Assembly (NCBI GenBank): GCA_964412105.1
Contig: CAYPNM010000026.1
Location: forward strand, 1-47,202
DNA from: JAKAGZ01 sp964412105
GTDB taxonomy: Bacteria; Bacteroidota; Ignavibacteria; Ignavibacteriales; Ignavibacteriaceae
Direction of reading: 5' to 3'
DNA: 47,202 nucleotides
The translations under genes were made by a program, and so were the position numbers. The notes under the pieces are model-generated. The model saw nothing but the letters and a program-made list of their open reading frames with translations, searched no databases and had not been told where the DNA came from. This document shows positions 6,649-14,271 of this stretch, piece by piece. Position 1 is the first letter of the stretch. The number at the start of each line of letters is the position of its first letter.

Positions 6649-8661
6649 ATGAATAAATACGAACTGGTATCCGGATACAAACCCGCAGGAGATCAACCAA
6701 AAGCCATAAAAGAACTTGTTGAAGGAGTAAAACAGGGTGAAAAATTCCAGACACTCCTTGGTGTAACAGGAAGCGGTAAGACATTCACCATCTCAAATCT
6801 TATAAAAGAAATAAATAAACCTACTCTTGTTATCTCACACAATAAAACTTTAGCGGCTCAGCTTTATTCAGAGTTCAAATCATTCTTTCCCAAAAACGCA
6901 TGCGAATTCTTCATCAGCTATTATGACTACTATCAACCAGAAGCTTACGTGGTTACAAGCGATCTCTATATAGAAAAAGATTTTTCTATAAATGAGGAAA
7001 TTGATAGACTGCGTTTAAAAGCAACTACTGCATTAATAGAAGGTAGAAGTGATGTAATTGTTGTCGCCAGTGTAAGCTGTATTTACGGAATCGGCGCACC
7101 ACAGGAATACGCCGACCAGATAATTTTCCTTAGAAAAGGGGATAAGATAGAGAGAAAAAAATTGTTGCGCGAACTGATCGATATACATTATGTAAGAAAT
7201 GATATTGATTTTAACCGTGGGTCATTTAGAGCAAGAGGAGATGTTATTGAAATAATCCCTGCATACCAGTATGAGGAAGCGATAAGGCTTGAATTCTGGG
7301 ATGATGAGATTGAAAAAATTTCAGTGATTGATTCAATTACCGGCGATGTTCTGCAGGAAATTGAATCTTCGCCAATATATCCAGCAAAGTATTTTGTCAC
7401 AAATCGTGACCGGACACAAAAAGCTATTTACAGTATTGAACAGGAACTTGAAGAGAGATTAAAATATTTCCGTGATCAAGAAAAATATCTTGAGGCTCAG
7501 CGACTTGAACAAAGAACCAGATTCGATATAGAGATGATAAAAGAAATCGGTTATTGTGCCGGGATTGAAAACTATTCACGACATATGGATGGAAGAGAGC
7601 CGGGTTCCCGTCCTTATAACCTGATGGATTACTTTCCTAAGGATTTTCTAGTAATTATTGATGAATCGCATGTTACGATTCCGCAGCTCAGGGCAATGTA
7701 TAATGGTGACCGGAAAAGAAAGGAAACCCTTGTAGAATATGGATTCAGGCTGCCGTCTGCACTGGATAACCGCCCGATGAAATTCGAAGAATTTGAAAGT
7801 ATGCTTAATCAGGTGATTTTTGTAAGCGCAACACCTGCCGATTATGAACTTGAAAAATCAGGTGGTGTTGTAGTTGAACAGATAATCAGACCAACCGGGT
7901 TGCTCGATCCTCCTGTTGAAGTAAGGCCGATAAAAGGCCAAATTGATGATTTGATTGGTGAAATCAGAGAAAGGGCTAAAAGAAAGGAAAGAGTTCTGGT
8001 TACAACACTGACAAAAAAAATGGCTGAAGATTTGACTGATTACCTCGATAAAATTGGAGTTTTAGTAAGATATATTCACAGCGATGTTGAATCGCTTGAG
8101 CGCGTGGAAATATTAAGGGATCTGCGGCTTGGAGAATTTGATGTGCTGGTTGGGGTTAATCTCTTGAGGGAAGGTCTCGATCTTCCAGAAGTTTCACTCG
8201 TTGCAATTATTGATGCTGATAAAGAAGGATTCCTGAGAAGCGAAAGATCATTGATGCAAACAGCCGGGCGAACAGCCAGAAATATAAATGGCAAGGTAAT
8301 TATGTACGCGGACAAAATTACGGATTCAATGAAGAAAACTATAACAGAGACTAAGCGCAGAAGGAAACTTCAAACCGAGTATAATAAAAAGCATAATATT
8401 ACCCCTCAAACTATTTATAAAAGCCTAGAGGAAATCCTTAATTCCACATCTATTGCAGATGTCAGGAAAAAAGAGGAAAAGGAAACTTTCGCGTTTTCAA
8501 AAGTAGCTGAACCGGTATTAAAATATATGGATGCAAGCCAGAAGAAAGATCTTATAGAGCAGCTTACTGTTCAGATGCACGAAGCTGCAAAAGACCTCGA
8601 GTTTGAAAAGGCCGCTGCAATCAGAGACGAGATAGAAAATCTGAAGAAGATGTTGAAGTGA
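6649..8661 (+). CDS. uvrB: UvrABC excision nuclease subunit B
   Basis: Damage-verification helicase of nucleotide excision repair: it is loaded by UvrA, inserts a beta-hairpin at the lesion and recruits UvrC. The start is taken at the ATG at 6649 (MNKYELVSGYKP), giving 670 residues, the usual family length; the open frame upstream of it has no family homology. Visible landmarks are Walker A GVTGSGKT (38-45), the beta-hairpin region ISYYDYYQPEAYV, the DEAD-like box IIDESH, helicase motif VI around QTAGRTARN, and the C-terminal UVR motif LEFEKAAAIRDEI that binds UvrC. No uvrA or uvrC is in the window. It is intact. Confidence 0.98.
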   Translation: MNKYELVSGYKPAGDQPKAIKELVEGVKQGEKFQTLLGVTGSGKTFTISNLIKEINKPTLVISHNKTLAAQLYSEFKSFFPKNACEFFISYYDYYQPEAYVVTSDLYIEKDFSINEEIDRLRLKATTALIEGRSDVIVVASVSCIYGIGAPQEYADQIIFLRKGDKIERKKLLRELIDIHYVRNDIDFNRGSFRARGDVIEIIPAYQYEEAIRLEFWDDEIEKISVIDSITGDVLQEIESSPIYPAKYFVTNRDRTQKAIYSIEQELEERLKYFRDQEKYLEAQRLEQRTRFDIEMIKEIGYCAGIENYSRHMDGREPGSRPYNLMDYFPKDFLVIIDESHVTIPQLRAMYNGDRKRKETLVEYGFRLPSALDNRPMKFEEFESMLNQVIFVSATPADYELEKSGGVVVEQIIRPTGLLDPPVEVRPIKGQIDDLIGEIRERAKRKERVLVTTLTKKMAEDLTDYLDKIGVLVRYIHSDVESLERVEILRDLRLGEFDVLVGVNLLREGLDLPEVSLVAIIDADKEGFLRSERSLMQTAGRTARNINGKVIMYADKITDSMKKTITETKRRRKLQTEYNKKHNITPQTIYKSLEEILNSTSIADVRKKEEKETFAFSKVAEPVLKYMDASQKKDLIEQLTVQMHEAAKDLEFEKAAAIRDEIENLKKMLK

Positions 8662-8783
8662 TTTAGAGCATTGCCGGCTCAAAAGTGTGTAGGTCATTCC
8701 GGCTCCGTCCTGCAAGCGAAGAAGTAAACAACCGGTCCGGCAAGTTCAGAACGCAGTCATTATAAAGATCCAATAGGGGTACA

Positions 8784-8805
8784 AATGTATGACAATTTGT
8801 CAGAC
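8784..8805. repeat. Operator-like site, copy 1 (palindromic core)
   Basis: AATGTATGACAATTTGTCAG followed by AC. The core TGACAA-T-TTGTCA (8790-8802) is a perfect inverted repeat around one base. It matches copy 2 at 8887-8908 in 19 of 22 positions. It could be a binding site for a dimeric regulator, but no gene lies directly downstream on either strand. Confidence 0.5.
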
Positions 8806-8886
8806 TTTAATGTAAAATACCTCTGACCCGTGAGTCATTTAAGGCCACCTGCATGCTAGTTGTAAGCCAGTTATAGCCTTGTTGTG

Positions 8887-8908
8887 AATGTATGACAAAA
8901 TGGCAGAC
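8887..8908. repeat. Operator-like site, copy 2
   Basis: AATGTATGACAAAATGGCAG followed by AC. It is in direct orientation relative to copy 1, starting 103 bp later; the inverted repeat is less perfect here. Confidence 0.45.
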
Positions 8909-8967
8909 ATAACAGGATATACTGGAGAAGAAATACTGCTGATACTGAATTTAATTTTTTAGCTTTA

Positions 8968-11418
8968 TTACGCCCCTTCTTTCTCAATTCGTTTAATAGC
9001 TTCCTGCGCTGCCTGTTTCAGCCTACCGTCAGTTTCACTCTTTTCACGTTCCTTAAGAAACGGTATCAAACTTTTATCACCTATTCGACCGAGCCCTGTT
9101 AAAGCTCCTCTTCTTGCCCAAATGTATGGATCTAAAGCATATTTTTTCAACAGGTCGATCGTATTTGATTTATCCTTATCAATTCCCGCGAGAAGGTAAA
9201 TAGCCATTACCCGCAAATTCTGCGGCTGACCATACTGCGATAATTCAATTGCTTTATTATAAGCATCTTCGGGTGAAATTTTTGCCAGATTCCTAAGAGC
9301 GGTAGTCGCAATAATTTGTCCGTGTGAATTCTGACTCAACGCTTTAGTTATTAAAGACAAAGAATTGATCGAATCTATTTTTGAAATAGCATTTATACAG
9401 GCTGACCTTACATAATCATTTGGTGAACTTTTATAAATATCCTTTAACCTGTTCAATGTTTTAGAATCCTTGAAATTCCCAAGTGATGAAATTGCATCAT
9501 CCCTTACTCTCGGATCCTTATCATTTAACGCACTCATTAATGCTGTGTGTGATTCTTCATTTGTATAATTATTAAGAACAGAAGCACATGTTGATCTTAC
9601 ACCATAGAAAGTATCATTTTTCAGCCCATCAATTAGAGCTTTTTCTGCAGATTCGTCATTGTTTTTTGACAACTGCTTTGCCGCCCATATTCTTCCTGCA
9701 GCATCCGGATCATTCTTTAATTGGAAGGCTAATTCTTCAACTGACTTTTTGAATTTCATTTCTTTCAGCAGATAACTTCCTTCATCAAAATTCACCATCA
9801 ATGGTTTTTCGTCCACATTAAAAGTGTAGTTATTCTCCAATGAATCAACAATTATTTTTTCATTCATCTTTCCTGATTTTGTTTGTATCAGAATATTCAC
9901 AGGCATCCTGTAAACCGGTGTTATCTCATCCACTTTTTGTACCTGTTTAACATTCAGATTAAGTTTATGATCGGCATCATTATATTTATAACTTACATCA
10001 AATACCGGGTGACCTCCTTTGTAAAGCCATTCATTGAAGAACCAGTAAAGGTTATATCCTGTTGCTTCCTGTACCGCATTCTGAAAATCATGTGAATCAA
10101 CATTATGGAATTTGTATTTATGCACGTAATACTTAATTGCCTTAAAGAATAAATCTTTTCCTATAATACCTCTTAACATATGAAGTACTGAAGCGCCACG
10201 CGGATAAATGTACGTGCTGAACAGATCAACAGGATCGTTATACCTATTATAAACTGTCGGACGCCGCTCCCTTTTATCAGCAGCAATAACCGCTCTGTGA
10301 TTGTTCATCATCTGATATGCATATGCATCCTCACCATATAAATGTTCTTCATATAATGCAGTAAAATATGTAGCAAAACCTTCATTCAGCCAGGCCTGAT
10401 CCCATGATCTACAGGTCATCAGGTCGCCGAACCATTGGTGAGCAGTTTCATGCGCAACGAGCCCCGTACTGCTTGCCTGAGGTTCATCGGCTTTTTTATG
10501 CAAGGTGCCGTCAGTAAGTGTAATAGCGGACACATTTTCCATCCCGCCAAAAGTGAAATTAGTCACGGCGGCGAGGGACAATTTATCCCACGGATACTGG
10601 TAGCCTGTAACCGTAGAATAGAATTTTAAAATATCAGGTGTTTCAGCAAAATTTTCCTTTGCATCATCTTTATAAACCGGCGGGACATAGTAGTAAATAG
10701 GTATTTTGCCATAATGATCATCTACTATTGAATAAACCCCCGCAACAATCGAATTTAAATAAATTACGTGGGGCTTGTTTTCAACCCAATCAAAAGTCTT
10801 TGTTCTATTTATTTTATTTATATCAATTCTTTTCAGCAAACCATTTGAAACCACCTCCCAGTTATCTGGAACTGTTGCAATGATTTCGCTAGTTGAATAA
10901 TCATCCGGGTAATCGTGGCAGGGATACCAGTATCTTGCATCTTCCATCTCACTCTGACTCCAGATCTGCGGAGTTCTGTCAGGATAGGCATCATCCGGTG
11001 TTATAAAATAAATTCCTTTTTGCGGAACAGTTGAATAATTTACAACAAACTGCAGCGTGTCATTAAGTCCGTAACTTTTGTTAAAATCTATTGTTAATAT
11101 TTTCCCATCGTAATTGTACTTAAGTTTATTATTAACCAACATTACACTGTCAATAGTCATATCAACTGCATTCAGATGAATTTGGTTTAATTTATTGCGG
11201 AGAGGTGCAATTTTTTCAATCGCTTTGCCTATTAGCTCTTTTTTGTCCAAGTTAAAATTTAGTTCCAGCTTTATATTTACGAGATCAAATTCCCTATTCG
11301 GTGCAAAATGCTCAGGAGGGAGTTTATGATTACCAGATGATGTTCCGTTCATCTGTGCCAAAGTCAGGGGTAAAGAAATAAAAAGAACGAGGATAAAGGC
11401 TGAAAATAATTTTCGCAT
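8968..11418 (-). CDS. M1 family zinc aminopeptidase with C-terminal HEAT repeats, secreted
   Basis: An 816-residue metallopeptidase. A signal peptide (MRKLFSAFILVLFISLPLTLA) directs it out of the cytoplasm. The N-terminal beta domain is followed by the exopeptidase motif GGMEN (about residue 290) and the zinc site HETAH-x18-E (about 324; WLNEGFATYF supplies the glutamate). After the catalytic part, residues about 580-810 form HEAT/PBS-lyase-like helical repeats, seen as repeated units such as DPRVRDDAISSLGNF and DPYIWARRGALTGLGRI. GGAGAG precedes the ATG. M1 enzymes remove N-terminal residues from peptides, here probably for nutrient scavenging. It is monocistronic. Other M1 members (leukotriene hydrolase-like) are shorter and lack this many repeats. 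Confidence 0.93.
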   Translation of the reverse strand: MRKLFSAFILVLFISLPLTLAQMNGTSSGNHKLPPEHFAPNREFDLVNIKLELNFNLDKKELIGKAIEKIAPLRNKLNQIHLNAVDMTIDSVMLVNNKLKYNYDGKILTIDFNKSYGLNDTLQFVVNYSTVPQKGIYFITPDDAYPDRTPQIWSQSEMEDARYWYPCHDYPDDYSTSEIIATVPDNWEVVSNGLLKRIDINKINRTKTFDWVENKPHVIYLNSIVAGVYSIVDDHYGKIPIYYYVPPVYKDDAKENFAETPDILKFYSTVTGYQYPWDKLSLAAVTNFTFGGMENVSAITLTDGTLHKKADEPQASSTGLVAHETAHQWFGDLMTCRSWDQAWLNEGFATYFTALYEEHLYGEDAYAYQMMNNHRAVIAADKRERRPTVYNRYNDPVDLFSTYIYPRGASVLHMLRGIIGKDLFFKAIKYYVHKYKFHNVDSHDFQNAVQEATGYNLYWFFNEWLYKGGHPVFDVSYKYNDADHKLNLNVKQVQKVDEITPVYRMPVNILIQTKSGKMNEKIIVDSLENNYTFNVDEKPLMVNFDEGSYLLKEMKFKKSVEELAFQLKNDPDAAGRIWAAKQLSKNNDESAEKALIDGLKNDTFYGVRSTCASVLNNYTNEESHTALMSALNDKDPRVRDDAISSLGNFKDSKTLNRLKDIYKSSPNDYVRSACINAISKIDSINSLSLITKALSQNSHGQIIATTALRNLAKISPEDAYNKAIELSQYGQPQNLRVMAIYLLAGIDKDKSNTIDLLKKYALDPYIWARRGALTGLGRIGDKSLIPFLKEREKSETDGRLKQAAQEAIKRIEKEGA

Positions 11419-11494
11419 TTTTCTCTCCGGTTAGATTGGAATGGTTATTATCAATTTAACATAAAATATGCACTAATAGTTCGGTCAAAAAACG

Positions 11495-12298
11495 TCATTT
11501 ATTAATAAAATAAGGCTTATTTATTAAGATGAGAGGGGAGTTTAATTCCTTATTTAGTTTATCTCCTTTGTAGAGCACCTGTTCAAGAAATAGTCCGGAG
11601 GGCGGCGCCGTATATTTTGCCGGTCCGTTACTTTTATTATTAAGAAAGAATAAAAGATCTTCTTCAGTCATTTTGTTTCTGCCTATTTCAGCAAGTACCC
11701 CAACAATTCTTCTTACCATTTTCCAGAGGAAATGTGAACCTGTAATCCTTATTAATATCAAATCGCCAGCTTCCTTTAGCTGCACGTTTTCTATCATTAC
11801 CTTTGTTGATTTATTTTCCGGATCATTATCTGCAAATGAAACAAAATCGTGCATACCGATTAAATTTTTTGCCACAGATACCATGATCCCGAAATTCAAT
11901 TCATCTTTTATCCACCAGACATAAGACTTTCCGAATGCAGTTCTTCTGCGGGAGATCTGGTAGATATAACTTCTTAAAATTACATCATGCCGTGCATGAA
12001 ATTTTGGATTTATTTTTTCCACTTCGAGTACGTTTATGTCGAAGGGAAGTTTATCATTCAATTTTAGTTTAATTATTTCAGGAGCAAGCATAGTTTTTAC
12101 ATCGAGGTGGGCAACATAATTTAACGCATGGACTCCACTGTCGGTTCTTCCGCATCCCTGGATATCGGAACTAGAATCTTTAAATATCTCTTCTGCAATT
12201 CTTAATAAGGTTCCCTGGACGGTCTTTGCATTCTTTTGTTTCTGCCATCCGCTGTAACGTGTGCCGTCGTATTCCAGATAAATTTTAAATTTTGACAT
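11495..12298 (-). CDS. truA: tRNA pseudouridine(38-40) synthase
   Basis: Converts uridines 38, 39 and 40 of the tRNA anticodon arm to pseudouridine. The start is set at the ATG at 12298 (MSKFKIYLEYDGTRYSGWQ), giving 267 residues; the open frame upstream adds 16 residues without family match. The catalytic aspartate is D53 in GCGRTDSGVHA. The motif FLWKMVRRIVGVL in the C-terminal half is also typical. It sits between the aminopeptidase and a GTCATT-bounded repeat and shows no tight coupling with neighbours. Confidence 0.96.
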   Translation of the reverse strand: MSKFKIYLEYDGTRYSGWQKQKNAKTVQGTLLRIAEEIFKDSSSDIQGCGRTDSGVHALNYVAHLDVKTMLAPEIIKLKLNDKLPFDINVLEVEKINPKFHARHDVILRSYIYQISRRRTAFGKSYVWWIKDELNFGIMVSVAKNLIGMHDFVSFADNDPENKSTKVMIENVQLKEAGDLILIRITGSHFLWKMVRRIVGVLAEIGRNKMTEEDLLFFLNNKSNGPAKYTAPPSGLFLEQVLYKGDKLNKELNSPLILINKPYFINK

Positions 12299-12341
12299 AG
12301 CGGATATTATTTTAGCATAATTTAGACTATAGAGTGACACT

Positions 12342-12384
12342 GTCATTCCAAGTCCGGCAGACGCGGGAACTTCTTAAGAATGAC
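12342..12384. repeat. Short GTCATTC-bounded inverted-repeat element
   Basis: 43 bp, beginning GTCATTC and ending GAATGAC, so the ends are a 7-bp inverted repeat. It lies just upstream of truA and resembles the larger element at 13056-13147 and the degenerate one at 8693. Confidence 0.45.
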
Positions 12385-12429
12385 CATGCGGCTTTTAGAA
12401 GAACCTATGATAAATAATTAACGTTAAAA

Positions 12430-13025
12430 TTAAGTTATCCTGTTGACATTTTTAACCGGCAGCTCAATTTCCTCTTCCGCATAATCGTCGGGCGTTTCAC
12501 AAACTCTGACTTTTATTTTATGAATATTAACAGGAAGATTGTGCTTTTTGATTTCAGCAAGAAAGTATCTTGTAATGTTCTCAACCGTTGATTCAAAGTT
12601 CACAATCACTTTTTTTGACTTAATCTGCTCAAGAAATTCAATTACCTGACTATCTTTTTCATAAGCCATAAATGCGTGATCGAGATTTTCAACAATAGGA
12701 TTAACAATCTTCTTAAGATCATAATAATCCATTACCATCCCGTTTTCATTCAGGTCGCCGTCGAGCTCAACCATCAATTTATAAGAGTGGCCGTGGATAT
12801 TTTTACACTTTCCAAAATGTTCAGGCAGCCTGTGCCCCATTTCCCAGTTAAATTCTTTTGCNNNNNNNNNNNNNNNNNNNNNNNNNNNNNNNNNNNNNNN
12901 NNNNNNNNNNNNNNNNNNNNNNNNNNNNNNNNNNNNNNNNNNNNNNNNNNNNNNNNNNNNNACTTTCCAAAATGTTCAGGCAGCCTGTGCCCCATTTCCC
13001 AGTTAAATTCTTTTGCGATTCTCAT
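12430..13025 (-). CDS. queD: 6-carboxy-5,6,7,8-tetrahydropterin synthase, interrupted by an assembly gap
   Basis: QueD makes 6-carboxytetrahydropterin, the second step of queuosine/7-deazaguanine synthesis; QueE, the next enzyme, is encoded next door. The gene is written here as two pieces around 100 Ns. The 55 bases left of the gap (12807-12861) are repeated exactly right of it (12962-13016). Collapsing that duplicate restores one in-frame protein of 146 residues starting at 13025 (MRIAKEFNWEMGHRLPEHFG). Zinc ligands H13, H26 and H28, catalytic C22 (KCKNIHGHS), the LDHAFM histidine and the CETPDD region are all present. The 136-residue reading starting at 12840 is a gap artefact. Confidence 0.93.
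12862..12961. other. Scaffold gap of 100 Ns
   Basis: Exactly 100 Ns, the conventional size for an unknown gap. Both flanks carry the same 55-bp sequence, so the two contigs overlap and the true gap is probably negative in length. Confidence 0.95.
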
Positions 13026-13055
13026 AAATGTCTTGATTTCGAATTTTATTATTCT

Positions 13056-13147
13056 GTCATTTCAGACGACTCGACTTGTCGGGCGAATAAAAAATCTTTT
13101 CGCCTTAAAAAAAGATTTCTCTCCCGCTAAAGCGGGATCGAAATGAC
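13056..13147. repeat. 92-bp palindromic element with GTCATTTC/GAAATGAC ends
   Basis: The ends GTCATTTC and GAAATGAC form an 8-bp inverted repeat. Nested inside are AAATCTTTT/AAAAGATTT (about 13092-13117) and the hairpin CCCGCTAAAGCGGG (13123-13136). It lies between queE and queD. No ORF is inside. The structure suggests a non-autonomous MITE- or REP-like element of the kind common in FCB genomes. Confidence 0.65.
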
Positions 13148-13154
13148 AATACTA

Positions 13155-13793
13155 TTATACTCCTTTGGCTTGCGGATCCCAGATGAACTTATGTATCTGA
13201 AGCTGAAATCTTACCTTCAATTTATCTTCAAGCACCCAGTTTACAAGAGTCACTGGTTCGAGTACTCCAAAGACAACCGAAAACAAAATTTCACATTTAT
13301 CATTTAATTTGTATTTGCTAAAAATTTCTTTTGTCCATTCATAATCCTCACGATTGCCAATAACAAATTTTATTTCATCAGTTGCCTTTATGTGATCTAT
13401 ATTTTCATATAAATTCTTTTTCATCATCTGGCTGGAAGGACACTTAAGATCCATTATAATTTTAACTCTCTTGTCTACATTATTAATCGGGATACTACCT
13501 CCTGTTTCCAGCAACACTTTAAAACCTTCATCACATAATTTTTTCATTAGGTCAAAGCATTCATCCTGAACCAGGGGTTCGCCACCTGTAATTTCGACGA
13601 GTTTGCAGTCGTACTTTTTCACTTCTGTTAAAATTCCATCAATTGAATAATCTTTCCCTTCATAAAAGGCATATTCGGTGTCGCAGTAAGCACAGCGCAG
13701 GTTGCAGTAGGTTAGTCTCACAAAGACACACGGCAGACCGGCACTAGTGCTCTCTCCCTGGATTGAATAATATATTTCGTTAACTTTTAGCAT
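13155..13793 (-). CDS. queE: 7-carboxy-7-deazaguanine synthase
   Basis: Radical SAM enzyme that converts 6-carboxytetrahydropterin to 7-carboxy-7-deazaguanine, using a [4Fe-4S] cluster, SAM and Mg. From the ATG at 13793 the protein has 212 residues; a TTG nine bases upstream is in frame but not needed. The start YYSIQGES is typical of QueE. The cluster cysteines are C30-x3-C34-x2-C37 (CNLRCAYC), and the SAM-binding GGEP follows near residue 70. The C-terminus ends HKFIWDPQAKGV, also typical. It is transcribed toward queD with only the palindromic element between, so the two are probably cotranscribed. No preQ1 riboswitch was seen upstream. Confidence 0.95.
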   Translation of the reverse strand: MLKVNEIYYSIQGESTSAGLPCVFVRLTYCNLRCAYCDTEYAFYEGKDYSIDGILTEVKKYDCKLVEITGGEPLVQDECFDLMKKLCDEGFKVLLETGGSIPINNVDKRVKIIMDLKCPSSQMMKKNLYENIDHIKATDEIKFVIGNREDYEWTKEIFSKYKLNDKCEILFSVVFGVLEPVTLVNWVLEDKLKVRFQLQIHKFIWDPQAKGV

Positions 13794-13862
13794 TTTGTTC
13801 AATAAATAAACTTTTAGGATTCAGTTTTTGCTTGTAAGCCTTTAAAATTACCAAAGTAATGT

Positions 13863-13891
13863 TTGACATCAAACCATCCTTTCCATATATT
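13863..13891 (+). promoter_or_regulatory. Promoter of rpsT
   Basis: TTGACA (13863-13868), exactly 17 nt, TATATT (13886-13891), about 37 nt before the rpsT ATG. The wider form TTTGACA-N17-TATATTTA is the same as at the tRNA-fMet promoter. Confidence 0.78.
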
Positions 13892-13927
13892 TAAAGTCTA
13901 TTTTTTAACTCAAATTAAAGGAATTTA

Positions 13928-14191
13928 ATGGCTTCGCATAAATCAGCAAAGAAAAGAATACGCACAAACGCAAGAAAAAGAACGGTCAACCAGATGGCCG
14001 AATCAAGGATTAAGACAACCGTGAAAAAGGCAATGGCAGCAAGTGAAAAGGAAACTGCTGAAAAATTATATAAAGACGCTGTGGCGATTCTTGACAGGAG
14101 CGCTGCAAAAGGCGTTCTTCATAAGAACAATGCGGCCAGAAAAAAGGCAGCTCTAACAAAACACTTAAATTCTCTCCAGGCTGCGAAATAA
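13928..14191 (+). CDS. rpsT: 30S ribosomal protein S20
   Basis: An 87-residue, lysine- and arginine-rich helical protein of the small subunit that contacts 16S rRNA at the base of the body. MASHKSAKKRIRTNARKR at the N-terminus and the ending with GVLHKNNAARKKAALTKHLN are diagnostic. AAAGGA precedes the ATG. It has its own promoter and terminator and so is monocistronic, as usual for rpsT. Confidence 0.98.
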   Translation: MASHKSAKKRIRTNARKRTVNQMAESRIKTTVKKAMAASEKETAEKLYKDAVAILDRSAAKGVLHKNNAARKKAALTKHLNSLQAAK

Positions 14192-14217
14192 GTTTAAGCT
14201 AACTTAGCAAAGAAAAG

Positions 14218-14241
14218 GCCCTTCATTTGAAGGGCTTTTTT
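14218..14241 (+). terminator. Terminator of rpsT, possibly bidirectional
   Basis: Stem GCCCTTCA / TGAAGGGC with a very short loop, followed by TTTTTT. A short A-run on the other side means it could also stop transcripts of the convergent nucleotidyltransferase gene ending at 14272. Confidence 0.88.
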
Positions 14242-14271
14242 AGTTTCTATTCTCCATTTTTAAAGGACATA

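Larger units (their letters stand above)
8662..8967. other. 306-bp convergent intergenic region with repeat and palindrome
   Basis: Between the 3' ends of uvrB and the aminopeptidase gene. It starts with a degenerate GTCATTCC-containing element (8693-8760), like the GTCATT-bounded elements near truA and queD, and continues into a pair of related 22-bp sites (8784-8905 region). No convincing ORF or terminator was seen. Confidence 0.6.

Noticed and set aside
12676..13146. Plus-strand ORF across the N gap
   Set aside because: Includes 100 Ns and runs opposite to queD; it is an artefact of the gap.
13794..13927. preQ1 riboswitch before queE
   Set aside because: No preQ1-type stem with A-rich tail could be found; the rpsT promoter occupies part of this gap.
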